The translations under genes were made by a program, and so were the position numbers. A model generated the notes under the pieces. It saw only the letters and a list, made by a program, of their open reading frames with translations, ran no database searches and was not told the origin of the DNA. A stretch of DNA of 64,000 nucleotides, taken from assembly GCA_009694285.1 (NCBI GenBank), contig SHVK01000001.1, positions 1-64,000 on the forward strand. Direction: 5' to 3'. Origin of the DNA: Candidatus Nanopelagicaceae bacterium (GTDB taxonomy: Bacteria > Actinomycetota > Actinomycetes > Nanopelagicales > Nanopelagicaceae). Below are positions 17,989 through 28,346 of the stretch, in pieces. Position 1 is the first letter of the stretch, and every line of letters begins with the position of its first letter.

Positions 17989-18162
17989 ATGCCAGTACCA
18001 AAGCGGAAGTTATCAAGGGCCCGCACTCGCATGCGTCGTAGTCAATGGTTTACCACGGCTGCAAATACCGTTGAATGTGAACAATGTCGCCAACCTCGTT
18101 TGCAACATATCGCATGTTCAACCTGTGGCACTTATCGGGACCGCAACGTCCTTAACGTCTAA
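17989..18162 (+). CDS. rpmF: 50S ribosomal protein L32
   Basis: This 57-codon gene encodes L32: MPVPKRKLSRARTRMRRS start, then CEQC and CSTC, the four-cysteine zinc-binding form, ending YRDRNVLNV. AGAGGAG lies 6 bases before the ATG. The 90-base gap after yceD contains a GGGGA/TCCCC hairpin and a perfect GATCTAGATC palindrome (17956-17965) but no T-run. The TAA overlaps the rnc ATG by one base. Confidence 0.96.
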   Translation: MPVPKRKLSRARTRMRRSQWFTTAANTVECEQCRQPRLQHIACSTCGTYRDRNVLNV

Positions 18163-18842
18163 TGATCGCCCAGCTTTGCGCAAAGATCGGCGCAAACATT
18201 AATTTAGATTTACTTGAAGTTGCATTGACGCACCGCTCCTTTGCTTATGAAGCAGGTGGTTTGCCAACTAATGAAAGACTTGAATTTCTTGGCGATAGCG
18301 TATTGGGATTAATTGTTACCGATGAACTTTATAAACGATTTCCTGATTTGCCGGAAAGTCGGCTAAGTCCACTTCGTTCGGGAATTGTGAATACTAAAGC
18401 GCTCGCCGATGTTGCACGTAATTTAGAACTCGGAAAATATATTCGACTTGGCAAAGGTGAGGAAGTAACTGCTGGTCGCGACAAAGCCTCAATTCTGGCA
18501 GATACACTTGAAGCACTTATTGGAGCAATCTATTTATCAGAAGGATTTGCAAAAGCTGAGCAGATAATTCTAATGTTATTAAATCCAGCAATTGACGAAG
18601 CGATAAATAAAGGTGCAGGCCTTGATGGAAAGACCGCACTCCAAGAGTTAGTTGCAGCCCGAGGCAAGAACGCTCCTGAATATTCAATTACCGAATCAGG
18701 ACCTGACCATGATAAGAGTTTTGTCGCCCAGGTTTTACTTTCTGGGAAAGTTGCTGGCGAAGGCTATGGCAAGAGTAAGAGGGAAGCCGAACAGATTGCA
18801 GCAACCAAGGCGTATGAATCTTTGTTAAGCGAGAGTGAATAA
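18162..18842 (+). CDS. rnc: Ribonuclease III
   Basis: RNase III (226 residues) cuts double-stranded RNA in rRNA and mRNA processing. The catalytic segment NERLEFLGDSVLGLIV starts near residue 38, and the second acidic cluster is DTLEALIGAIYL. A double-stranded RNA-binding domain (GKTALQELVAARG to GKSKREAEQIAATKAYESLL) ends the protein. It is translationally coupled to rpmF and followed by mutM after 8 bases. Confidence 0.97.
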   Translation: MIAQLCAKIGANINLDLLEVALTHRSFAYEAGGLPTNERLEFLGDSVLGLIVTDELYKRFPDLPESRLSPLRSGIVNTKALADVARNLELGKYIRLGKGEEVTAGRDKASILADTLEALIGAIYLSEGFAKAEQIILMLLNPAIDEAINKGAGLDGKTALQELVAARGKNAPEYSITESGPDHDKSFVAQVLLSGKVAGEGYGKSKREAEQIAATKAYESLLSESE

Positions 18843-18850
18843 CTTAAATA

Positions 18851-19693
18851 ATGCCCGAGTTACCAGAAGTTGAAACAGTTCGAAGTGGTTTAGAAAAATG
18901 GGTACTCGGTTGGAAAATTTCCAATGTAGAAATCTTACATTCGCGAGCAGTAAGAAATAACACAACTTACGATTTACGAAAAGTGCTGCCAGGGCGAAAA
19001 ATTACAAAAGTTGACCGTCGTGGAAAATATATGTGGTTGCTGCTAGACAATAATCAAGCGTTAATAATTCATTTGGGTATGAGCGGTCAAGTTTTACTAC
19101 CTAATGTCATCGATTCACCTCATAAACATTTACGAATTAGATTATCAATCGCTGAGATGGATAAAGAGATTCATTTTGTAGATCAACGCACTTTTGGTCA
19201 TATGACTTTAGATGATCTTGAAGGCGGCATTCCAAAAAGTGTTAAGAAGATTGCCCCTGATGTATTTGAATCGGAGTATCAGCAAAAAGTGGTAGTTGAA
19301 AAAATAAGAAGAAGTAATTCTGAGGTAAAAAAATTACTACTCGACCAAGGAGTTATGAGTGGAGTTGGAAATATTTACGCCGATGAAGCTTTGTGGCGCG
19401 CAAAAATTCACCCACAGCGGTTCGGCAAAGATTTAACGCCGGCACAAATCGTCAAGATAATCGATAAATGCAAAGAGGTGATGAGTCAGGCGATTGAAGC
19501 TGGCGGAACCTCCTTTGATGATTTGTATGTAAATGTAAATGGTGAAAGTGGTTATTTTGATCGCTCACTCGCCGCATATGGCCAAAACGGTGCCCCTTGC
19601 CCACGGCCAAAATGCCGCGGCTTGATCACTAAAGCCAGATTTATGGGGAGATACAGCCATTTCTGCAGTAAATGCCAACTAAAATCAGGTTAA
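18851..19693 (+). CDS. mutM: Formamidopyrimidine-DNA glycosylase
   Basis: Fpg (280 residues) removes oxidised purines such as 8-oxoguanine and nicks the abasic site. The N-terminal PELPEVET supplies the catalytic proline and glutamate, and the C-terminal zinc finger is built from CPRPKC and CSKC. The helix-two-turn-helix segment (GVGNIYADEALW) is intact. The rnc-fpg-smc-ftsY order is typical of Actinobacteria. A TAACTT hexamer lies five bases before the ATG. Confidence 0.96.
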   Translation: MPELPEVETVRSGLEKWVLGWKISNVEILHSRAVRNNTTYDLRKVLPGRKITKVDRRGKYMWLLLDNNQALIIHLGMSGQVLLPNVIDSPHKHLRIRLSIAEMDKEIHFVDQRTFGHMTLDDLEGGIPKSVKKIAPDVFESEYQQKVVVEKIRRSNSEVKKLLLDQGVMSGVGNIYADEALWRAKIHPQRFGKDLTPAQIVKIIDKCKEVMSQAIEAGGTSFDDLYVNVNGESGYFDRSLAAYGQNGAPCPRPKCRGLITKARFMGRYSHFCSKCQLKSG

Positions 19694-19814
19694 TCGCGCA
19701 ATTTACGCAAGTTGCGGTACTTGGATAAGGGCTAAGGGTAGGTTTGCCCCTGCGCAAGCAGAATTTTTGGGAGAGCCAGACAGGGGTTAGCCAGTGATAG
19801 GGAGAGGTCAGTAG
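19694..19814 (+). other. Intergenic region mutM-smc with weak hairpin
   Basis: This 121-base gap holds an 11-base palindrome (19706-19716, CGCAA-G-TTGCG) and a small hairpin CTGC-GCAA-GCAG (19750-19761) followed by TTTTT. The stem is only four pairs, so termination would be weak. GGGAGAGG lies 7 bases before the smc ATG. Confidence 0.4.
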
Positions 19815-22800
19815 ATGTATTTGAAAAGCCTGACCTTGAAAGGTTTTAAATCCTTTGCCTCTGCCACCACCTTGCAATTTGAGCGTGGCATTACCTGCGT
19901 TGTAGGCCCAAACGGTTCTGGCAAGTCCAACATTATTGATGCGCTCACCTGGGTTATGGGCGAGCAAGGCGCAAAAAGTTTGCGTGGTGGAAAGATGGAA
20001 GATGTAATTTTCGCCGGAACTACAGGACGCCCTCCACTTGGGCGTGCAGAAGTAGCCGTAACAATTGACAACACTGATGGCGCATTGCCGATTGATTTTA
20101 CTGAAGTAACTATCTCAAGAATTCTTTTTCGTAACGGCACCAGTGAGTATCAGATAAATGGTGAGAGTTCTCGCTTGCTAGATATCCAAGAATTATTAAG
20201 TGATAGTGGAATCGGCCGAGAAATGCATGTGATTGTTGGACAAGGGCAACTGGACACAATTTTGTCTGCAAACCCAGAAGAACGACGCGCATTTATTGAG
20301 GAAGCTGCGGGAATTCTTAAACATCGGAAACGTAAAGAGAAAGCAATTCGCAAATTAGATGCAATGCAGCAAAACTTTACCAGAATCCAAGATTTGTTAG
20401 CTGAATTAAGAAGGCAGTTAAAACCACTTGGACGTCAGGCGGAAGTTGCCAAACGAGCAGCGACTATTCAGGCAGATGTACGAGATGCGAAGTTGCGCGT
20501 ACTTGCGGATGATTTACTTTCGTTGCGCTCAACCCTATCTGCAGATGTAGAAGATGAAACAGTTTTACGAAGTCGACGAAGTGATGTTGAAGGCGAGTTG
20601 GATAGAACTAGAAAGCGTGAACAAGAGTTAGAAGAAATATCACTGCGTGAAGCACCTATTTTAGTGCGCGCCCAAGAAAATTTTTATCGGCTAAACAGTT
20701 TACGTGAGCGTTTCCGTGGGACAGCAAATTTAGCAACAGAACGGGCTCGGTTCCTTGCTGATTCCGAAGAGATCAGAGCGTCAGGAATCGATCCGGATGC
20801 GATGGATTTAGAAGCGAAGCAATTGCGTGCTGAAGAAGGAAAAATTCGAGATGGAATGCTTTTGCAGAAAAGTGCGCTAGAGAAAGCTTCTTTAGATCTG
20901 CAATCAGCAGAAGTCGCTCTTACTGCCCAAGAAAGTCAATTGGCTTCTGCGTTGCGACAGGCTGCAGATGCGCGCGAAGGAAGTGCCAGGCGTGAAGGCA
21001 GAGTTAATTCATTGCGCTCAAGAATTCAAGCTGGAGAAGCAGAAATTGAGAGATTAACGCGAAACCGAGATGAAGCACTCAAGCGCGTAAGTGTCGCACA
21101 ACGTGAATTTGCAACACGTGAATCTGAGATCGCCGGACTTGATGCCGGTGAAGCACATTTGGATAGCGCTTATCAAGAAGCGAAAAAAGTAGCAGATCAA
21201 GTGCTAGAAAATTTAGAAAAAGCACGGGATAACGAACGTGGCAGCGAACGATCAAGATCTTCGGTTGAAGCTCGAATTGAGGCACTTAAGTTAAGCGTTA
21301 ACTCAAGAGATGGTGGAGCCACACTTCTGAGTTCTTCTTCAGAAGTTAACGCGCTTGGGTCTGTTGCCTCACTTATTGAAATTTCTTCTGGTTGGGAAAG
21401 CGCAATAACGGCCGCACTCGGTTCGCTTTCAGATGCAGTAGTTGTTGGACGTTTATCTGATGCTATAGATGCACTAACTTTACTCAAACGCGAGCATGGT
21501 GGTCGTGCCGAGATATTAGTTATGGGCTCCATCGAGGCAATTTCAAATCAACCGAATATCTCACTTCCTTCTGGTGCGTACCGTGCAATTGATTTGATTA
21601 AAAGCGATCACTTAGTACGTTCGTTATCTCATGTCCTAGCGAATACAGTTGTTGTCGAAAATTTGCAGTTGGCTCACTCACTATTGCAAAGTAATTCTGA
21701 TTTGCGAGTAGTAACTCGCGACGGAGATATTCTTGGCCGTGATTTAGTTGTCGGTGGATCTAAGAGTGAGTCAAGTTTGATTGAGCTTCGAGCAATAATT
21801 GACGAGAGTGAGAAGTCGCTAAGGGAATTCACGCACAATGGAGAAAGACTTCGTTTTGAGATAAGCGTACTAGAAACTCAGTCTGCGGCAGTGCGCGAAA
21901 ATCTTGAAAAATGTATTGCACAATTAAATGAGTCGGACGCGCACATGGCAGCACTTGCTGAACAGATGGGGTTAGCAAATCAAAATGTTCGTGCGGCATC
22001 AGCTGAAGCTGAACGGTTAGCCACAGCAATTGCTGAGGCCCAAAAAGCGCTAGAAGAACATGGAAATCAATTGATCCATGTCGAAAACGAACCAGTTGAG
22101 CAAATACATTTTGCCGAACCTGACACTGCTGCAATTGAAACCAAACGTGAAGCAGTAGCGATTGCACGAAGTGTTGAAATGGAATCTCGTTTAGCTCTGC
22201 GAACAAGTGAAGAAAGAGCCAATTCGACAGCATCTCGCGCTGAACAACTTGAAAAATCAGCACAGGCAGAACGCGATTCAAAAGTTATTGCAATTACACG
22301 TCGCGAAAGTCGAGCCAAAGGTGCAATAACGGCTCAAGCAATCGCTGAAACTGCATATGAGGCGTTAATTCAGATTGAAGTTTCACTAACTAAAGCAATG
22401 AATGAGCGCACTGAATTAGAAAATGAAAGAGTAGCGCGCGACGGTGAATTGCTAGCAGCAAGGGCAAGAAACCGGGAATTAACAGTTGAGATGGAAGCAC
22501 TTACCGATAGCGTGCATCGCGATGAAATCGCTAGAGCTGAGCAGAAGTTACGTATTGAGCAATTAGAGGAAAAAGTTTATGAGGAGTTTGGTATTGAATC
22601 TCAGTCGCACTTGGCTGAGTACGGACCAGACCGTGAAGTTCCAACCTTTGTACTTGATGATGAAGGTCAAGTTATTGCAACAGAAATGATTCCGTACCGC
22701 CGCGACCAGCAAGAAAAACGATTGGCGGCAGCAGAACGCTCATTGGCGGTGCTAGGAAAGATCAATCCATTAGCCCTTGAGGAGTTCACTGCTCTGGAAG

Positions 22801-23360
22801 AGCGCTCAAAGTATTTGACAGATCAACTAGAGGATTTGAAAGCAACTAGACGTGATTTGTTGGAAATTGTGCGTGAAGTCGATGAACGCGTGGAGATTAT
22901 TTTCCGTGAAGCCTATGAAGAGACAGCACGTCAATTTGCAGTGATTTTCCCAAGGTTATTTCCTGGGGGCGAAGGCCGGTTATTACTAACTAATCCTGAA
23001 GATTTATTAACGACCGGAATTGAAGTAGAAGCAAGACCGCCAGGAAAGCGGATAAAAAGGCTTTCGTTGCTCTCTGGTGGAGAACGCTCATTAACCGCTG
23101 TTGCGCTTTTGATAGCTATCTTTAAAGCCCGCCCAAGTCCGTTCTATGTTTTGGATGAGGTTGAAGCCTCGCTAGATGATACAAACTTGGGAAGATTACT
23201 TGAAGTTCTGGCTGAACTTCGCTCATCTTCGCAATTAATTGTTGTGACTCACCAGAAGAGAACTATGGAGATTGCCGATTCACTCTATGGAGTTTCAATG
23301 CGTGGTGATGGCGTCACTCAAGTAATTTCACAGCGAATTCGTGAAATCGAGAACGCTTAA
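19815..23360 (+). CDS. smc: Chromosome segregation protein SMC
   Basis: SMC (1181 residues) is the ATPase of bacterial condensin. The N-terminal head has GPNGSGKSNIID near residue 32. Long coiled coils flank a hinge around residues 500-640 (GSLSDAVVVGRLSDA). The C-terminal head has the ABC signature LSGGERSLTAVALL and Walker B FYVLDEVEASLDD. The partner genes scpA and scpB are not in this window. ftsY follows after three bases. Length is normal. Confidence 0.97.
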   Translation: MYLKSLTLKGFKSFASATTLQFERGITCVVGPNGSGKSNIIDALTWVMGEQGAKSLRGGKMEDVIFAGTTGRPPLGRAEVAVTIDNTDGALPIDFTEVTISRILFRNGTSEYQINGESSRLLDIQELLSDSGIGREMHVIVGQGQLDTILSANPEERRAFIEEAAGILKHRKRKEKAIRKLDAMQQNFTRIQDLLAELRRQLKPLGRQAEVAKRAATIQADVRDAKLRVLADDLLSLRSTLSADVEDETVLRSRRSDVEGELDRTRKREQELEEISLREAPILVRAQENFYRLNSLRERFRGTANLATERARFLADSEEIRASGIDPDAMDLEAKQLRAEEGKIRDGMLLQKSALEKASLDLQSAEVALTAQESQLASALRQAADAREGSARREGRVNSLRSRIQAGEAEIERLTRNRDEALKRVSVAQREFATRESEIAGLDAGEAHLDSAYQEAKKVADQVLENLEKARDNERGSERSRSSVEARIEALKLSVNSRDGGATLLSSSSEVNALGSVASLIEISSGWESAITAALGSLSDAVVVGRLSDAIDALTLLKREHGGRAEILVMGSIEAISNQPNISLPSGAYRAIDLIKSDHLVRSLSHVLANTVVVENLQLAHSLLQSNSDLRVVTRDGDILGRDLVVGGSKSESSLIELRAIIDESEKSLREFTHNGERLRFEISVLETQSAAVRENLEKCIAQLNESDAHMAALAEQMGLANQNVRAASAEAERLATAIAEAQKALEEHGNQLIHVENEPVEQIHFAEPDTAAIETKREAVAIARSVEMESRLALRTSEERANSTASRAEQLEKSAQAERDSKVIAITRRESRAKGAITAQAIAETAYEALIQIEVSLTKAMNERTELENERVARDGELLAARARNRELTVEMEALTDSVHRDEIARAEQKLRIEQLEEKVYEEFGIESQSHLAEYGPDREVPTFVLDDEGQVIATEMIPYRRDQQEKRLAAAERSLAVLGKINPLALEEFTALEERSKYLTDQLEDLKATRRDLLEIVREVDERVEIIFREAYEETARQFAVIFPRLFPGGEGRLLLTNPEDLLTTGIEVEARPPGKRIKRLSLLSGGERSLTAVALLIAIFKARPSPFYVLDEVEASLDDTNLGRLLEVLAELRSSSQLIVVTHQKRTMEIADSLYGVSMRGDGVTQVISQRIREIENA

Positions 23361-23363
23361 ATT

Positions 23364-24218
23364 ATGGCTCTGTTTTCGTTTTCAGGAATAACATCTTTAA
23401 TTTCAAAGTTACGCCGCGAACCTGAAGCAAATGCTAATGTCGACTGGAATGAAATTGAGCAGCAACTAATAAACAGTGATCTTGGACCAAAGTTGAGTGT
23501 TGAACTAGTTGAATTATTGAAGAAAAATTCAAATGCGTCTCTTGAAGAGAGCTTACTTGAATTGTTGGGCAAAGACAGAGATCGAGATTTAGTAAAAAAT
23601 CAAAATCCAAATCCAAATGTAATTTTAATTGTTGGAGTTAATGGAGTTGGGAAAACAACCACTGTTGGAAAGTTGGCACATTATTTAGTTGCAGCTGGCA
23701 ATAAGGTAGTAATCGGAGCAGCAGATACTTTTCGCGCAGCAGCTACTGGGCAAGTTAGTACTTGGGCAATAAATGCTGGAGCAACATTAGTTTCTGGAAA
23801 AGACGGCGCAGATCCAGCAGCAATCGCATTTGATGCAGTGGCTAAAGGATTTGAAATTGGCGCAGATTTTGTTTTGATTGACACCGCAGGACGTTTGCAC
23901 ACCAAAGCCGGATTAATGGATGAGTTATCCAAAATCCGCCGGGTGATCGAAAAACGCACCTCAGTTGGAGAAGTTTTATTAGTTATTGATGGAACTACCG
24001 GACAAAATGGGTTAGCCCAAGCGCAGATTTTTGCGCAGACCGTAGGAGTTACCGGGGTGGTGGTCACTAAGTTGGATGGTTCGGCAAAAGGTGGCATCGC
24101 TTTTGCAATCGAGCGTGATTTTGGTGCTCCAATCAAATTTGTGGGCACGGGTGAGGCGATTTCCGATTTGGCGCCTTTCGAGGCGGCCGCTTTTGTTGCA
24201 GCTCTCATAAGTAGTTAG
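23364..24218 (+). CDS. ftsY: Signal recognition particle receptor FtsY
   Basis: FtsY (284 residues) docks the signal recognition particle at the membrane. The NG domain shows GVNGVGKTTTVGKLA (G1), DTFRAAA, DTAGRLHTK and TKLDGSAKGG. The protein has almost no N-terminal acidic A domain: only ~20 residues (ALFSFSGITSLISKLRR) precede the N domain, and may form the membrane-binding helix. Its partner ffh lies at 28347, after the nitrogen genes. Expected to be co-transcribed with smc. Confidence 0.96.
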   Translation: MALFSFSGITSLISKLRREPEANANVDWNEIEQQLINSDLGPKLSVELVELLKKNSNASLEESLLELLGKDRDRDLVKNQNPNPNVILIVGVNGVGKTTTVGKLAHYLVAAGNKVVIGAADTFRAAATGQVSTWAINAGATLVSGKDGADPAAIAFDAVAKGFEIGADFVLIDTAGRLHTKAGLMDELSKIRRVIEKRTSVGEVLLVIDGTTGQNGLAQAQIFAQTVGVTGVVVTKLDGSAKGGIAFAIERDFGAPIKFVGTGEAISDLAPFEAAAFVAALISS

Positions 24219-24392
24219 TTATCTGCTTAACCTGCCGGTAACACAACAGCCGAAATTGTGATCTTTCGGAAACCTTTACTGCTCATATCTGGAAACACTG
24301 CAATCAGATACTTACCCTACTCAACGGCGAGTGCCAGTTCCGAGGCTTAATTCGGATTTGCATTTAATCCCACCTGAACGTGAGGAAAAATT
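24219..24392 (+). other. Upstream region of the amt operon
   Basis: This 174-base gap carries the promoter region of amt-glnK-glnD. Two GGAAAC copies (24268-24273 and near 24291) and one GTAAC (24238-24242) are present, reminiscent of GlnR-type sites. No clear terminator for smc-ftsY was found. Confidence 0.5.
24258..24273 (+). promoter_or_regulatory. Possible GlnR box upstream of amt
   Basis: GTGAT (24258-24262) and GAAAC (24269-24273) are spaced six bases apart, matching the actinobacterial GlnR pattern GTnAC-n6-GAAAC with one mismatch. The following half-sites of a full tandem box are poor. Control by GlnR of an ammonium-transport operon is expected from the family, but the glnR gene is not in the window. 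Confidence 0.35.
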
Positions 24393-26032
<1,640 letters not shown>

Positions 26033-26054
26033 TAATTAGTGAGAGTCTAGCCAG

Positions 26055-28334
26055 ATGGGCACACGCGAGCGTAGGGCACGTTCATACTCTGCGGATGCCC
26101 GTCTGGCTTCGCTATTTAATGGAGCACTTTTACTTATTCCAAACCGCGATTCATTAGGACTTGCTGCAATCGGTGGATATGGACGGGGCGAATTATCACC
26201 TGGATCAGATTTAGATTTACTTTTTTTACATAATGGAAATATTCGTGAAACTGAATTGACTAAAGCGGTTGAGAAAATTCTTTACCCACTTTGGGATAGT
26301 GGTTTTTCAGTCGATCATTCAGTGCGCACTAGAAGTGAAGTTAAAGAGATTGCTGATATTGATGGACGTGTCGCGTTAGGTTTATTAGATATTCGTTGGG
26401 TAGCTGGAAACCGCGACTTAGTTGATACCGTTGAAAGCGTCGCGCTAATTGATTGGCGTAAAAATGGTGGTCGATGGATTAGTGAATTAAGAAAATACTC
26501 ACAAGAGCGTGCCCAAAGATCTGGTGAACTTGCCTATCTGCTCGAACCAGATTTAAAAGAGTCGCGCGGAGGATTGCGGGATATCACTGCCCTACGTGGA
26601 ATTGCGAAGACCGATTTAGTGACAGTGGAATTAGATCGAATCGCTAGAGCAGAATCAACATTGAACAATGCTCGAGAAGCATTGCATTTAATCACTGGAA
26701 AGAGTAGTGACCGATTAAGTTTTTTTGAGCAAGACAAAGTTGCTGAGATGCTTGGCTATAAAGATGCTGATGAATTAATGTTAAATATTGCGCAATCTGC
26801 GAGAAGTGTTGATTATTTATCTGAAACAGTTTTTCACCGTTTTGATCAATACCGCCCTGTTGCAAAACTTTTTTCATTCAAGGCAAGAGAGCCGAAAGCC
26901 GAAAAATCAACAGAGATTGCAAAAGGTGTTGGCATTTATCAAGGTGAAGTCATAATAACCGGGGATTTAGAATTAGATCCATCAGTTCTGCTTCGCGCAG
27001 CCGCATCTGCGGCGCAACGAGGTATCCCACTTTCAATTGATAGTTGCAAATTGGCTAAAGATGAATTGATTTCTTTCCCACAACCTTGGCCACGTGAAGC
27101 ACGTGAGGATTTTGTAGCTCTTCTCGGAGCTGGAAATGCAATGGTGCAAGTTTGGGAGGCGCTTGATCAAGCAGAACTCACTCAAATTTTGATTCCAGAG
27201 TGGAATCGAATCAGATCATTACCACAGCGAAATGCTTTACATAGACACACAGTTGATCGACATATGGTTGAAACTGCATTACATGCAAGTGATTTAACTA
27301 GACAGGTGCATCGTCCAGATCTGTTATTAGTCTCAGCTCTCTTGCATGACATGGGAAAAGGCTTGCCAGGGGATCACAGCATTACTGGAGCCGAGATAGT
27401 TAAACCAATTTTGCAACGTATGGGATTCCCAGAAAACGACGTATCTGTTGTTGAAACTTTAGTAATGCACCACTTATTGCTATCGACGGTGGCTACTCGT
27501 CGAGATTTAGATGATCCAACCACAATTAATTCTGTATGTGAACTAATAAGTGATCCACTGACCATTGAACTTTTGCACGCACTTAGTATCTCTGACGGCC
27601 AAGCAACTGGAAGCACCGCATGGAGTAGTTGGAAAGCCTCATTGGTAGCAGACCTAGTTAACCGTGTTAAAAAGCAGATTTCAGGAGTTGGACTTCCACC
27701 ACAACCAGAGTTTTCAGAAAGTGAAAAAGATTTGGCTAAATCTGGCCAGATACATCTTTCGATAATTAAACGAGATGAGATAACTGAACTTTTGATAATC
27801 GCTCCGGATAGACCGGGATTATTGTCACTTGTTGCGGGATTCTTAACAATTAATAGATTAAATGTTAGATCTGCACGCACGCGTACATTTGCGAATTCTG
27901 CAGTTATGCGATGGTTAGTACTACCTGATGTTTATGCACCTGATATTTCAGAAAGTGCACTAAAGCAATCTTTAACTCAAGCTCTTAACGGCGAATTGGA
28001 TATTGCTGAAAAAATTAAAGAGCGTGTGGCAAGTTATCGGTCTACTTCCCCAATACCAGTCCCTCCGCCGATTGTGGAAGTTATTCACGACGGCGCTACC
28101 GAAGCAACTGTTTTGGATGTGCGATCACATGATCAAATGGGATTGCTTTATCTCGTAGGAAAAGCAGTTACTGAAACTGGGGTTGATGTTCGGGCGGCAA
28201 TAGTTTCCACCCTAGGAGCAGAAGCTTGCGATTCACTTTATATTACTGAAATAGATGGTCGTCCGTTGGATCCCAAACGAGCTGCAGCAGTTGCGCAAAG
28301 TATTGAGCAGCAGTTGCGCGCTAATAGAATCTAA
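26055..28334 (+). CDS. glnD: PII uridylyl/adenylyltransferase
   Basis: GlnD (759 residues) modifies and de-modifies PII according to glutamine level; in Actinobacteria the modification is usually adenylylation. The nucleotidyltransferase motif GGYGRGELSPGSDLDLLF lies at residues 40-57. The HD hydrolase domain has HRHTVDRHMVETALHA and LLHDMGKG near residue 430. Two ACT domains end the protein (LLIIAPDRPGLLSLV; TVLDVRSHDQMGLLYLV) and should bind glutamine. It lies 22 bases after glnK. Confidence 0.95.
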   Translation: MGTRERRARSYSADARLASLFNGALLLIPNRDSLGLAAIGGYGRGELSPGSDLDLLFLHNGNIRETELTKAVEKILYPLWDSGFSVDHSVRTRSEVKEIADIDGRVALGLLDIRWVAGNRDLVDTVESVALIDWRKNGGRWISELRKYSQERAQRSGELAYLLEPDLKESRGGLRDITALRGIAKTDLVTVELDRIARAESTLNNAREALHLITGKSSDRLSFFEQDKVAEMLGYKDADELMLNIAQSARSVDYLSETVFHRFDQYRPVAKLFSFKAREPKAEKSTEIAKGVGIYQGEVIITGDLELDPSVLLRAAASAAQRGIPLSIDSCKLAKDELISFPQPWPREAREDFVALLGAGNAMVQVWEALDQAELTQILIPEWNRIRSLPQRNALHRHTVDRHMVETALHASDLTRQVHRPDLLLVSALLHDMGKGLPGDHSITGAEIVKPILQRMGFPENDVSVVETLVMHHLLLSTVATRRDLDDPTTINSVCELISDPLTIELLHALSISDGQATGSTAWSSWKASLVADLVNRVKKQISGVGLPPQPEFSESEKDLAKSGQIHLSIIKRDEITELLIIAPDRPGLLSLVAGFLTINRLNVRSARTRTFANSAVMRWLVLPDVYAPDISESALKQSLTQALNGELDIAEKIKERVASYRSTSPIPVPPPIVEVIHDGATEATVLDVRSHDQMGLLYLVGKAVTETGVDVRAAIVSTLGAEACDSLYITEIDGRPLDPKRAAAVAQSIEQQLRANRI

Positions 28335-28340
28335 TAGGAT
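28335..28340 (+). promoter_or_regulatory. -10 hexamer of ffh (leaderless)
   Basis: TAGGAT starts immediately after the glnD stop and ends 6 bases before the ffh ATG. It may also act as a weak ribosome-binding site (AGGA), so the promoter call is moderate. Confidence 0.4.
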
Positions 28341-28346
28341 CTGACC

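Noticed and set aside
19750-19768. Strong terminator after mutM
   Set aside because: The stem has only four pairs; kept only as a weak hairpin.
21829-22281. A 150-codon open frame antisense to smc
   Set aside because: Gln/Leu-rich composition is typical of antisense of coiled-coil coding DNA; no ribosome-binding site.
23681-24208. A 175-codon minus frame inside ftsY
   Set aside because: Ala/Pro-rich shadow with no family resemblance.
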